Of a DNA stretch of 64,000 nt, positions 46,571 through 55,169 are shown in pieces. Below the pieces are notes generated by a model. That model had not been told where the DNA came from and did no database searches. It saw nothing but the letters and a program-made list of their open reading frames with translations. Source of the stretch: Amycolatopsis cihanbeyliensis (GTDB lineage Bacteria > Actinomycetota > Actinomycetes > Mycobacteriales > Pseudonocardiaceae); the NCBI RefSeq assembly GCF_006715045.1, contig NZ_VFML01000001.1:5304001-5368000 (forward strand). The letters are read 5' to 3'. Position numbers and translations under genes: made by a program. Positions within the stretch are counted from its first letter, which is position 1. Every line of letters starts with the position of its first letter.

Positions 46571-47592
46571 GGTTCGAGGACGTCTGGATCGCCGGAACCG
46601 GCGGCACGCACGGCGAGCTGGTGCCGATCGAGGACGCCGTCGCCGAGGGTTCGTACGAGCGCATCGCGGCGGACAGCACCGGGATGATCACCGTCTCCCA
46701 GTCACGCGACGCCGCACCGGAGATGGCGGTGACCGCGGGCAGGCAGGCGCTCAAGGAGTCGGCCGAGCTCGGCGTCGAGGTCGGGCCGGACGCGCAGGTC
46801 CTGCACGGCTGCGCCGGTTTCCAGGGGATCGACATGTGGTCCGCGGCGGCCTGGATCGGCGGCGAGTTGCTGGGTACCCGGCTCGACTGCCTGCCGACCA
46901 CCGTCCAGGCGTGGTCGAACGGCTCGCTGGCCTCGCTGGCGATAGCCGCGAACACGCTGACCGCCCGGCCCGAGGTGCCGGCCACGTTGATCACCGTCGC
47001 CGACCGCTTCGCGCCGCCGACGGACCGGTACTACGCCTCGCCCGGCATGGTCTTCGGCGACGGGGGCGCGGCCGCCGTGGTCACCAGGGGCGGCGGCAGG
47101 CTGCGCCTGCTGTCCTGTGTCGCCGAGACCGACACCGTCCTGGGTGGACTGTCCATGGGAGACGAGAAGTTCCGCCCGGCGCCACCGGGCGAGCCACCGG
47201 ACGCCCGGCGCCGCACCAGGGAGTTCCTGGCGCGCGGCGAGGTGTCCCTGCGGGATGTGCAGCAGCGCAGCGCGGAGCGCACGCGCAGCGTGGTCTCCCG
47301 CGCGCTGGCCGAGGCCGGGCTGAGCACGGAGCGGGTCGACTGGTTCGTGCCCCCGTTCGTCGGGCGGATGCTGTACCGGGAGGCCTTCGTCCGCCCGTCC
47401 GGTGTCACCGTGCACAACACCCTGCTCGACCTCGGGCTCACGATCGGCCACCTCGGCGCGGGCGATGGGCTCTTCGCGCTGAACCACCTGATCTCCGCGG
47501 GCCTGCTCGAGCCGGGGGCCCATGTGCTCCTGATCGGTACCGGGATGGGCTTCACCTTTTCCGCGGCGGTGCTCGCGGCGTCGCGCGGCTGA
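46567..47592 (+). CDS. KASIII-like acyltransferase with Ser-His-Asp site
   Basis: The protein has 341 residues with a thiolase fold of FabH type. The usual active-site Cys is replaced by Ser117 (AWSNGSLASL). The usual HQAN is lost (VPPFVG) and the Asn position carries His295, with Asp300 five residues later (IGHLGAGDG). A Ser-His-Asp arrangement with this spacing is known in DpsC-type starter-unit acyltransferases. In benzoxazole clusters a KASIII-like protein (NatS, BomK) makes the ester between two aryl units, so I infer O- or N-acyl transfer, not C-C condensation. Confidence 0.82.
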   Translation: MRFEDVWIAGTGGTHGELVPIEDAVAEGSYERIAADSTGMITVSQSRDAAPEMAVTAGRQALKESAELGVEVGPDAQVLHGCAGFQGIDMWSAAAWIGGELLGTRLDCLPTTVQAWSNGSLASLAIAANTLTARPEVPATLITVADRFAPPTDRYYASPGMVFGDGGAAAVVTRGGGRLRLLSCVAETDTVLGGLSMGDEKFRPAPPGEPPDARRRTREFLARGEVSLRDVQQRSAERTRSVVSRALAEAGLSTERVDWFVPPFVGRMLYREAFVRPSGVTVHNTLLDLGLTIGHLGAGDGLFALNHLISAGLLEPGAHVLLIGTGMGFTFSAAVLAASRG

Positions 47593-47615
47593 CCACTCCA
47601 CAGGAAGGAACATCC

Positions 47616-48701
47616 ATGCACACCGTCCGGACCGCGAACTTCCGCGTCACGGGGGTCGACCCACTGCCCGCACCGGCGCGGATCCGGGACGAGATCCCGG
47701 TTCCCCTCGCCGCGCAGCAGGTCGTCGACCAGACCCGGCACGACATCACCACGATCAATGAGGGCGAGGACGACCGGCTCGTGGTCGTCACCGGCCCGTG
47801 CTCCGTCCACGATCCCGACGCCGCGCTGGCCTACGCCGAGCGGCTCGCCCACCTCGCCCAGGAGGTGTCCGACCAGCTGCTGGTCGTGATGCGGGTGTAT
47901 GTGGAGAAGCCGCGCACCCGGCTCGGCTGGAAGGGGCTGGTCAGCGACCCGCGGCTGGACGGGTCGCACGATATCCACAGTGGACTGCGGTTGGCCCGCA
48001 GCCTGATGGTCCGCATCCTCGACACCGGGCTACCGGTGGGGTGCGAGTTCCTGGACCCCGCCATACCCAGGTACCTCTCCGACGCGGTTTCCTGGGCCTC
48101 GATCGGGGCGCGCACCGTGCAGAGCCAGGTGCACCGGCAGTTCGCCAGCGGGCTCAGCATGCCCGTGGGGCTCAAGAACTCCACGACGGGCAGCGTCGAG
48201 GACGCGATCGACGCGATCGTGGCCGCCGGTTCCGGGCATGTGTTCCCCGGCATCGACGACGACGGCGCTGCGGCCGTCCTCACCACCAGCGGTAACCCCG
48301 ACTGTCACATCGTCCTGCGCGGCAGCAGCGCGGGCCCGAACTACGGAGCGGTGCACGTGGCCAAGACCCTGGATCTGCTGGAAGCCGCCGGCCTGCGGCG
48401 CAGCCTCTTCATCGACGCGAGCCATGGCAACAGCGGCAAGGACCACAACCGGCAGCCACAGGTGGTCGCGGATCTGGCCGGGCGTATCGGCGAGGGGGAG
48501 AGCGGCATCACCGGGGTGATGCTGGAGAGCTTCCTCGCCGCCGGCCGGCAGGACCTCGGGCGCGCCGACCGGCTGTCGTACGGGCAGAGCGTCACCGACG
48601 CCTGCGTGGGCTGGGGCCAGACCGTGCACATGATCTCCGAGCTCGCGGACGCGGTCGCGAGCAGGCGGTCGTCCCCGGCGCACCTGTCACTGGTCAGCTG
48701 A
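47616..48701 (+). CDS. DAHP synthase, class I (AroF/G/H-type)
   Basis: The protein has 361 residues. VVTGPCSVHDPDAALAYA, RVYVEKPRTRLGWKGL, GLKNSTTGS, IDASHGNSGKDH and GVMLESFL are the class I DAHP synthase motifs. As a cluster copy it lifts shikimate-pathway flux toward chorismate for PhzE. It lies 23 bp after the KASIII-like gene. Most actinomycete housekeeping DAHP synthases are class II, which supports a dedicated role. Confidence 0.93.
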   Translation: MHTVRTANFRVTGVDPLPAPARIRDEIPVPLAAQQVVDQTRHDITTINEGEDDRLVVVTGPCSVHDPDAALAYAERLAHLAQEVSDQLLVVMRVYVEKPRTRLGWKGLVSDPRLDGSHDIHSGLRLARSLMVRILDTGLPVGCEFLDPAIPRYLSDAVSWASIGARTVQSQVHRQFASGLSMPVGLKNSTTGSVEDAIDAIVAAGSGHVFPGIDDDGAAAVLTTSGNPDCHIVLRGSSAGPNYGAVHVAKTLDLLEAAGLRRSLFIDASHGNSGKDHNRQPQVVADLAGRIGEGESGITGVMLESFLAAGRQDLGRADRLSYGQSVTDACVGWGQTVHMISELADAVASRRSSPAHLSLVS

Positions 48702-48725
48702 AACCCGGGTTCTTGTTCAAAAGTC

Positions 48726-48875
48726 GGGTTATTCGGTTTCGTCACGTGCATCACCGATGCCGTGAACCGCAACGACCTCCCGCCCGTCGCCCACCACCAC
48801 CCGATCGGTGGCGCCGCGCGCCGCGGTGACCATGGGCCTGGCGGCCCGCGGTCGCTGGGTCGTTCCGAATAGCCC
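48726..48875 (-). mobile_element. MITE-like element, copy 2 (inverted)
   Basis: 150 bp with terminal repeats GGGTTATTCGG / CCGAATAGCCC (10 of 11 complementary), inverted relative to copy 1 at 31690-31838. The AACGACC / GGTCGTT internal pair is present. It lies between the DAHP synthase and A-T NRPS genes and ends 15 bp before the NRPS start, so it may carry or separate promoters. The two inverted copies could flip or delete the 17 kb between them by recombination. Confidence 0.65.
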
Positions 48876-48890
48876 TCCCAACCGAGAGGA

Positions 48891-51200
48891 ATGATTCCGG
48901 TGACTACCCCACTTCCACTCGCCCGGTCGCGCTCCGGGCAGCGAACCGGCGAGTCGCAGCGCAACACCATCGACGTCCCGGAAGGGGCCAGGCGGCAGCC
49001 CGAGCGGTTCGCGGTGGCCGCGCTGGCCGCACTGATCCACCGCTACACCGGTGAGCTCGGGGTGACGGTCGGCGCCCGCCGACTGCGGGTGCCGGGAGAG
49101 GGCACGGTGGGTGAGCTGCTGGCCGCGGCCGCGGCGGCACAGCCGGCCGCGGAACCGGACGGTCACGGGATCGTCGTTCCGGCCGGGGCGGATGTCCCCG
49201 AGGTCCCACCCGCGCTGGTCCTGGTCCTTTCCGCGAGCGAGGAGTGGGAGCTGCGCACGGCGCGGGCGGAGTTCCCCGCCGAGGCCGCAGCCCAGTACGC
49301 CGGGCACCTGGAACGGATACTGCACGCGCTGGCCGGGGATCCGGCCGTCGCGCTGCGCGATATCGCCCTGCTGGACGCGGCGGAGACCCGGCGGGCCCTG
49401 TTCGAATGGAACGCCAATGACGAGGCCGTCCCGGCGCCGTTCCTGCACGAGCTGGTCGCGGAGTACGCCCGCGGCACGCCCGAAGCGGTCGCCGTGGCCC
49501 TGCCCGATTCCCAGGTGACCTACCGGGAGCTCGACGAGTCGGCCAACCAGCTGGCGCACCGGCTGGCGAAGCTCGGGGTACGTCCACGGGACCGGGTCGG
49601 CGTCTGTTTCCCGCGCGGTGCCGACGCGCTGATCGCGCAGCTCGCCTGCTTCAAGCTGGCGGTCGGCGTGATCCTGATGGATCCGGACTTTCCCGCCGAC
49701 CGGTTGCGCTTCATGCTCACCGACGCCGAGGCGGCGGCCGTGCTGACCTCACGGGCGGATGAGTCCGCCGTGGACGGTGTATGCAAGGTGATCTCCCTTG
49801 ACGGCACGGACTGGCGCACCGAGCCGACGACCTTCGATCCCGAACCGGTGACCGCGGACGACATCATCCACATCGGCTACACGTCCGGGTCCACCGGTAC
49901 GCCCAAGGGCGTCCTGGCGCGCTTCGGCTCCTGCCGTAACCTGATCCACAGCATGCGCGCCGTATGCGAGCTGACCGCCGCCTCCAACGGCACCTGGCTG
50001 GCGGCGCCCGGCTACGGCATGATCCAGGTCGAGTGCTTCCCGGTGCTCGCCGCGGGGGCCACCGTGCACATCCCGGAGATTTCCGTGGTCGCCTCGCCGC
50101 AGCGGTTGCAGGAGTGGTTGCTGGAAAGGCGAATCGACAGCACCCTGCTGATGAAGCCGATGGCGGAGCGGCTGTGGGGGCTGGACTGGCCGGCGGACAC
50201 CCCGTTGCGCAACATCCGGGTGTGCGGGGAGCGAATCCAGTCCTGGCCCCCGCCTGGGCTGCCGTTCCGGCTGATCAACCTGTACGGCTCGACGGAGGCC
50301 ACCACGGTGGCGGGCTGCGACATCACCTCGCTCGGCGCCGAACTCGGCGAGCAGGGGCGTGCCCTCCGGCTGCCGCCGATCGGCAGGCCGATCGCGAACG
50401 TCAAGACCTACGTGCTGGACGACGCACTGCGGCCGGTGCCCCCCGGCGTGGCGGGCGAGCTGTGCGTTTCCGGGGACGGGCTGTCGGTGGGATACCTGAA
50501 CCGGCCGGAGCTGACCGAGCAGCGCTGGATCCCCAACCCGATCGACCCCGCCCGCAGCCCGGTCCTGTACCGCACCGGCGATATGGCGCGATACTGGCCG
50601 GACGGCGGCATCGAGCTCATCGGGCGCACCGACAACCAGATCAAGGTGCGGGGCAACACCGTGCATCTCGGCGAGATCGAGGTCGTGCTCACGGCGCAGC
50701 CCGGCGTCCGGCAGGCCGCCGTGCTGGCGCACCAGGACGGTCACGGGGACACGCAGCTCGCCGCGTACCTTGAGCCGAGCCCGGGCCTGGTGCCCGCGGT
50801 ACCGGACATCCGGCGCGCGGTGCAGCAGCGGCTACCCGCGTTCATGGTGCCCGCTTCCTACGTGGTCGGGGTGTTCCCGACCTCGACCAACGGCAAGATC
50901 GACCGCACCGCACTGCCCGAACCGCCGCGGTCGCGCCCGGATGTGAACACCCCGTACCAGGAGCCGCGCACCGACCTCGAGCGGACCCTGCGCGACCTGT
51001 GGCAGTCCGAGCTCGAGGTGGAGGGCGTCGGGATCCTGGACAACTTCTTCGAACTGGGCGGCGACTCCCTGCGCGCGGCCAGGCTGACCGAGGAACTGCG
51101 GGACCGTTACGCCATCGAACTCGAGCTCGGCGACCTGTTCGACGAGCCGAGCGTGGAACGGATGGCGGCGCTGGTACGGCACGCACTTGCCGGTAGGTGA
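48891..51200 (+). CDS. NRPS adenylation-thiolation didomain protein
   Basis: The protein has 769 residues from ATG 48891 (GTG 48900 possible). About 160 N-terminal residues look like a degenerate end of a condensation domain. The A domain (about 175-665) has YTSGSTGTPKG, NLYGSTEATT, YRTGDMARY and TNGKIDR. The T domain has LGGDSL with phosphopantetheine Ser726. At core motif A4 the Asp that binds the alpha-amino group (GrsA Asp235) is replaced by Gly (in GYGMIQVE), which points to an acid without an ordinary alpha-amino group, such as an aryl acid. No C or TE domain is encoded in the window. It is the only carrier domain seen in the cluster. Confidence 0.88.
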   Translation: MIPVTTPLPLARSRSGQRTGESQRNTIDVPEGARRQPERFAVAALAALIHRYTGELGVTVGARRLRVPGEGTVGELLAAAAAAQPAAEPDGHGIVVPAGADVPEVPPALVLVLSASEEWELRTARAEFPAEAAAQYAGHLERILHALAGDPAVALRDIALLDAAETRRALFEWNANDEAVPAPFLHELVAEYARGTPEAVAVALPDSQVTYRELDESANQLAHRLAKLGVRPRDRVGVCFPRGADALIAQLACFKLAVGVILMDPDFPADRLRFMLTDAEAAAVLTSRADESAVDGVCKVISLDGTDWRTEPTTFDPEPVTADDIIHIGYTSGSTGTPKGVLARFGSCRNLIHSMRAVCELTAASNGTWLAAPGYGMIQVECFPVLAAGATVHIPEISVVASPQRLQEWLLERRIDSTLLMKPMAERLWGLDWPADTPLRNIRVCGERIQSWPPPGLPFRLINLYGSTEATTVAGCDITSLGAELGEQGRALRLPPIGRPIANVKTYVLDDALRPVPPGVAGELCVSGDGLSVGYLNRPELTEQRWIPNPIDPARSPVLYRTGDMARYWPDGGIELIGRTDNQIKVRGNTVHLGEIEVVLTAQPGVRQAAVLAHQDGHGDTQLAAYLEPSPGLVPAVPDIRRAVQQRLPAFMVPASYVVGVFPTSTNGKIDRTALPEPPRSRPDVNTPYQEPRTDLERTLRDLWQSELEVEGVGILDNFFELGGDSLRAARLTEELRDRYAIELELGDLFDEPSVERMAALVRHALAGR

Positions 51201-51255
51201 GGACGGCCGGATTCGGTCTTCGCGGGCCGCGGGTCCCATGCGGAAGGATGGCCCC

Positions 51256-51795
51256 ATGGCGGATGGCTCCACGACGATCGAACTCAGCCGGTCCGAACTC
51301 CGGGAGGTCGCCGGCTACGCGGTGGCCTGCGCGCTGCCCGCGTTGGCGATCTTCGAACGTGAACGTCCTGACGATCGGCGCCCACGAGCCGCGATCGACG
51401 CCGCGCGGGCGTTCGCGGATGGAGGTGAGCGGACCAAGGGGCTCCGGGACAGCGCGTGGGCGGCACAGCGGGCGGCTCAGGTGACCCGCGATGCGGGGCA
51501 GGCCGCGGCGAGCGACGCCGCGCGCGCGGCCATCGCCGCGGCCGGTGCGGCGTTCCTCCACCCCCTGGCGAAGGCTACTCAGGTCAAGCACATCCTCGGA
51601 TCGGCCGCTCATGCCGCACGAGCGCTCGAACTCTCCGCCGGAGACGATCCCGCCGCCGGAGCCGACCATATCGCGCAGTCGCGGATGCTTGCGCCTCCCG
51701 CCGTGGTGGACGTACTGCGGCGCTACCCGGTAGCCCCGCGTGGCGGTGGGCGGGTCGGGGAACTGGTCCGTCAGTTGGACGCGTCGCTCCGGTGA
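51256..51795 (+). CDS. Imm-5-like putative immunity protein
   Basis: The protein has 179 residues from ATG 51256 (GGAAGGA ahead). It is an all-helical, Ala/Arg-rich protein matching the 'putative immunity protein' (Imm-5-like) pattern: LSRSELREVAGYAVACALPALAIFE, RPRAAIDAARAF, AAQRAAQVTRDAGQAAASDAARAA. No toxin gene is adjacent. It marks the right flank of the main cluster. Confidence 0.65.
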   Translation: MADGSTTIELSRSELREVAGYAVACALPALAIFERERPDDRRPRAAIDAARAFADGGERTKGLRDSAWAAQRAAQVTRDAGQAAASDAARAAIAAAGAAFLHPLAKATQVKHILGSAAHAARALELSAGDDPAAGADHIAQSRMLAPPAVVDVLRRYPVAPRGGGRVGELVRQLDASLR

Positions 51796-51909
51796 TCCGG
51801 CGGCGCGTCCACAGAAGATCGTCGGGCGGTTCGCCGCTGGCGGAAAGCAGATCCGCGGCCCGGCGAGCCGCCTACGCTGGCCCGGTAACCACGGAAACCT
51901 AGGAGACAT

Positions 51910-52739
51910 ATGGAAACCATCACCGGTACCGCGGCGGGCGTACCGTTCACGGCACTGCCACCGAGCGGCACCACCGACGGCCCCGCACCGTTGATCGTGA
52001 CCTGGCACATGCTGGACGCGCCCCGCACGGACGCGGCCTTCGCGGCCGCACTGCCCATGATCGGGGTGCCCGCCTGGCGGGTGCACCTTGGCATGCCGAT
52101 GTGCGGTGCGCGGATGGTTGATGGCCGCGTCGACGCCGTCATCGAACTCATCCGCAAGGACCCGTTGATGGCGTACCTGACCCCGTTCCTCCACCAGGCC
52201 GCCGACGAGTTCCCTGCCGCGCTGGCCGCGCTGCGCGAGCAGCTACCGGTCGACGACGCGCCGGTCGGTGTCCTCGGGGGTTCGCTCGGCGGAGCCGTGG
52301 CGCTGAAGTGCTGACCGCGGGGCGGATCCCGATCAAAGCGGTCGCACTGGTCAACCCGGCTGTACGGATGCGGTCCGCTGTCGGGCTCATCGAGGCCGGA
52401 TTCGGGCAGGCATATTCGTGGACCGACGAGTCCCGCAAGACCGCCGACGAACTGGACTTCGTCGCCCGCGTCGCCGGAGGCGTCACGGCACAACCGCCGT
52501 TGCTCCTCGTCAGCGGCGAGCTGGACCATCCGGCGCTTCGGAAGGACGCGGCCGCTCTGGTCGACGCGCTGCGCGAGCAGTACGCGCGCCCGGACGACGT
52601 CGAGTTGACGAACGTGCCGGACCTACCGCACCCGCTGGCCGAGGAACCCGGCCTGGAACCGGCCCCGCAACTGCCCACAGCCAAGGCGGTCGACGACATC
52701 CTGACCCGGTGGTTCCTCCGGCAGCTCGCCGCGACATGA
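51910..52739 (+). pseudogene. Alpha/beta hydrolase with one-base frameshift
   Basis: ATG 51910 opens a hydrolase with the nucleophile elbow GGSLGGAVAL. At about 52310 the frame ends (ALK-Cys-stop). Adding one base (GCG CTG AAG GTG CTG ACC) restores ALKVLTAGRIP and the rest of the protein to 52739, which includes LLLVSGELDHPAL and a late His (DLPHPLAEE). All parts are present, so it is a one-base deletion or a sequencing error. Confidence 0.75.
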
Positions 52740-53043
52740 GCGACATCAGGATCACCGGTAGGGGCTCCAACGGCACCCCGGTGGGGCCGTGCCGGGCCAC
52801 CACTGTTCGGGCGTGCGCCACCCGTTGCCGCGCGTCGTGGGGGTTGATGCGCAGGATCTCCCGCGCCAGCACGGCCACATCGCGGTAACCCTTCCGTGCG
52901 GCGGTGGTGCGGCCGTCCAGTTCGGCCAGGATCGCCAGTTCCCGGGCAGAGAGACCTCGCCGCTGCTGTTCGATCTCGTCCAGCGCGGCCAGGAGTTCCT
53001 CCTCGCCCATGCGGGAGGTGTCAACACCGAAAGTCCTGGTCAC
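52740..53043 (-). pseudogene. Truncated DUF222 (13E12 repeat) protein
   Basis: About 98 recognisable residues starting at 53043: EEELLAALDEIEQQRRGLSA, LAILAELDGRT and the RINPHDARQRVAHART stretch are typical of the N-terminal DUF222 domain of actinobacterial HNH-nuclease-like proteins of 400 or more residues. The homology stops exactly at the end of the neighbouring hydrolase, so the gene is a 5' fragment. Confidence 0.75.
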
Positions 53044-53175
53044 GAAGCCAGGATACCGCGTGCATCGACCACCCGTTCGACCACGATCGAGTGATTGTTC
53101 GGTCGTTTCACTCGTGTCGGAACCACGCGGCCATGGAAGCGCTTCGGCCGCCGAAGGTTCCGCTCAGCCGGTCGA

Positions 53176-53832
53176 TCAGCGGAGGACGAACGGGAGTCTT
53201 ATGGCCACTTCGCCCAGTTCCGCCCTCTCCGCGTCGGTCGGGGCACGTCGCCCGGTGCCGATCAGCAGCGCGTCCTGGTCGGACAGCGATGTGGGGAACG
53301 ACGTCCCGGCGATCTTCTCCAGCATCTCGCGGGACCTGGCGAGGCTCTCGGCGGGCGGTGCCGCCGCGCCCGGCAGGTGCGCGATCAGGTCGAGGTGGTG
53401 CAGGGTCCATTCCAGGACGTACGCGGAGAGGTAGTTGCCGGCGGTGAGCACCTCGTCCTTGGTGCCGACCCGCAGTCCGGGGTCGGCGAGTTCGGCGGCG
53501 CGCCCGGCGGCGGAGCCGACGTCGTCGAGGTGGAACTTCAGCAGCCACGGCTCCTCGTAGGCGGCGGCCAGCCGGACGATCAGCGCGCCGAGCGGGTCGT
53601 CACCGGTCGGCGGCGTTGTGGCGACTTCCCAGTAGGTCAGCGCATCCCGGGTCGGTTCCGCCTCGGCGGGGGTCACGAGGGTGATCAGGACGTCCTGAGC
53701 GTCGATGATCAGGTGGCACACCAGGTCTCGCACGAGCCAGCCGGTACAGCCGGACGGCTGTGCCAAGTCCTCGTCCTGGAGTTCGGCGACCGCCGTGCGC
53801 AACGCCGTCCACGAGCGTGCGAAGTGATCCAC
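53176..53832 (-). CDS. Maleylpyruvate-isomerase/DinB-family protein
   Basis: The protein has 218 residues with a four-helix N-terminal domain (FARSWTALRTAVAELQDEDL, SGCTGWLVRDLVCHLII) of the mycothiol-dependent maleylpyruvate isomerase family. The metal-site His in CHL and a later HHLD (EWTLHHLDLIAHL) are present. Members are thiol-dependent transferases or detoxification proteins. The gene stands alone and its substrate is unknown. Confidence 0.8.
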   Translation of the reverse strand: MDHFARSWTALRTAVAELQDEDLAQPSGCTGWLVRDLVCHLIIDAQDVLITLVTPAEAEPTRDALTYWEVATTPPTGDDPLGALIVRLAAAYEEPWLLKFHLDDVGSAAGRAAELADPGLRVGTKDEVLTAGNYLSAYVLEWTLHHLDLIAHLPGAAAPPAESLARSREMLEKIAGTSFPTSLSDQDALLIGTGRRAPTDAERAELGEVAIRLPFVLR

Positions 53833-53970
53833 AGCCGCAAGCTAGCAGCGCGTTCCCGCCGCCGCGACCGGTTTCGCCACCACCGCGAACGGCGAGAATG
53901 CCGTGACGTTGCGGCCTTCGGCCGAGCGTGCGCCACCCATCACCTCGGGCGAACACCTTCCGCGGCAGCG

Positions 53971-54756
53971 CTACCCGAGCATCTGTTGCAGCTCCCGGTT
54001 CTCCGCGCGATCCAGTTCGGCGTCCGCGGTGAGGATCGCCCGCTGCAGATCGCGCAGCCGGGTGGACGGCTCCACCCCCAGTTCGCCGGTCAGCGTGGTC
54101 CGCAGCGAGGTGAAGGCGTCCAGCGCCTGCCACTGCCTGCCACACCGGAACAACGAGATCATGTACAGCGCGCAGAGGTTCTCGTTCATCGGATGGCGGG
54201 CGGTCAGCATGGCGAGCTCGCTGAGCAGGGTGTGGTGCCTACCGAGGTGCATCTCGGTCTCGATGCGGTTCTCCACCACGTTGAGCCTGCTCTCCTCCAG
54301 CCTGGTGACCTCGACCTCCAGCACCTCACCGGTGGGGATGTCGACCAGGGCGGGGCCGCGCCACAGTTCGAGTGCGGCCTTCAGCAGCCGGGCCGCCGAT
54401 CGGTGGTCGCCGGCCTCGGCGGCCCTCCGGGCCGTCGTGGCGAGCCGTTCGTACTCGTGCACGTCCACCTGTTCGGGCGCGATGTTCAGCAGGTAGCCGT
54501 TGAACTGGGTGACCAGCACCTCGCTCGCGCGTGCGCCGAGCTTGCGGCGTAGCTGCATGATGTAGGTGTGCAGCGTGGCTCGCGCGCTACGGGGCGGGCA
54601 TTCGCCCCACAGCTCCTCGATCAGCGTCCCTACCGGCACCACCTGACCAGGGCGGAGGGCGAGCAAGGCGAAGATCCGCCGCGGCTTCGCCGCGGTCGGC
54701 AGCGCCGGGCAGCCGTTCATCGTGGCTGCCAGCGGCCCGAGGACCTTGATCTGCAT
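53971..54756 (-). CDS. SARP-family regulator 1
   Basis: The protein has 261 residues. An OmpR-like winged helix (about 1-95; KVLGPLAATMNG, KPRRIFALLALRPGQVVPV, LHTYIMQLRRKL) is followed by a bacterial transcriptional activation domain (about 97-245). There is no ATPase domain, so it is a small SARP. It is paralogous to the SARP at 61167 and divergent from the RiPP precursor gene. SARPs activate biosynthetic operons by binding direct repeats upstream of the -10. Confidence 0.92.
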   Translation of the reverse strand: MQIKVLGPLAATMNGCPALPTAAKPRRIFALLALRPGQVVPVGTLIEELWGECPPRSARATLHTYIMQLRRKLGARASEVLVTQFNGYLLNIAPEQVDVHEYERLATTARRAAEAGDHRSAARLLKAALELWRGPALVDIPTGEVLEVEVTRLEESRLNVVENRIETEMHLGRHHTLLSELAMLTARHPMNENLCALYMISLFRCGRQWQALDAFTSLRTTLTGELGVEPSTRLRDLQRAILTADAELDRAENRELQQMLG

Positions 54757-54978
54757 CGCTGCCTCCTCCGGAATTCGGCTCCGTGCGTGCAGGTCAAGTT
54801 GACCGCATCGGCGGGTGCGAACGGCAGTGTGTCGAACACCAGTCTCGGGTGAACTACCCCCGCCCCGAGGTGTGAGGAGTTCATAGTCGCTCGCGTTAAG
54901 CGGTAACTACCGGGGCCGTTGCCCGCGCATCAAGAATCACAGCCAGCGTTGCGACACCAACCGACAAGGAGTGCAGAC
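54757..54978. promoter_or_regulatory. Divergent promoter region between SARP 1 and RiPP precursor
   Basis: 222 bp. It holds the palindrome GGTCAAGTTGACC (54792-54804), 38 bp before the SARP start. A TCAAGTTCA sits at the same distance (39 bp) before the second SARP. Further out, TGAGGAGTTCAT (54873-54884) is 117 bp before the SARP start, against 116 bp in the second SARP promoter. The matching layout indicates duplicated, co-regulated promoters. Confidence 0.5.
54873..54884 (+). promoter_or_regulatory. TGAG-N3-TTCAT motif between SARP 1 and precursor
   Basis: TGAGGAGTTCAT; second member of the three-copy motif set (19167, 54873, 62053). It lies 95 bp before the precursor start and 117 bp before the SARP start. 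Confidence 0.4.
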
Positions 54979-55146
54979 ATGTTCGAGAGCCACGCCATCG
55001 ACGCGTTCGCCCCGGCCGAGGATGCCGACCTGATGATCGAGGAGTTCGACCGCCCGGTCGGCCAGAACCTCGCCGTCGCCGCGTTCTGCTACTGCAGCCG
55101 CTCGCGCGGCGCGGTGACCGCGGGGCACGCGCTGGTCGCCGGCTGA
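54979..55146 (+). CDS. Candidate azole-type RiPP precursor peptide
   Basis: A 55-residue peptide with AAGGAG before the ATG. An acidic N-terminal leader (residues 1-27; FAPAEDADLMIEEFDRP) is followed by a short core region with Cys37, Cys39, Ser40, Ser42 and Thr47 (AAFCYCSRSRGAVTAGHA). It lies 23 bp upstream of a fused YcaO cyclodehydratase gene, so the Cys/Ser/Thr residues are candidates for thiazoline/oxazoline formation. It does not resemble a known precursor family by eye. The cleavage site is not obvious; AVAA before Phe36 or near Gly28 is possible. Confidence 0.75.
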   Translation: MFESHAIDAFAPAEDADLMIEEFDRPVGQNLAVAAFCYCSRSRGAVTAGHALVAG

Positions 55147-55169
55147 CCTGTGCGATGGGGGAGCGAGCC

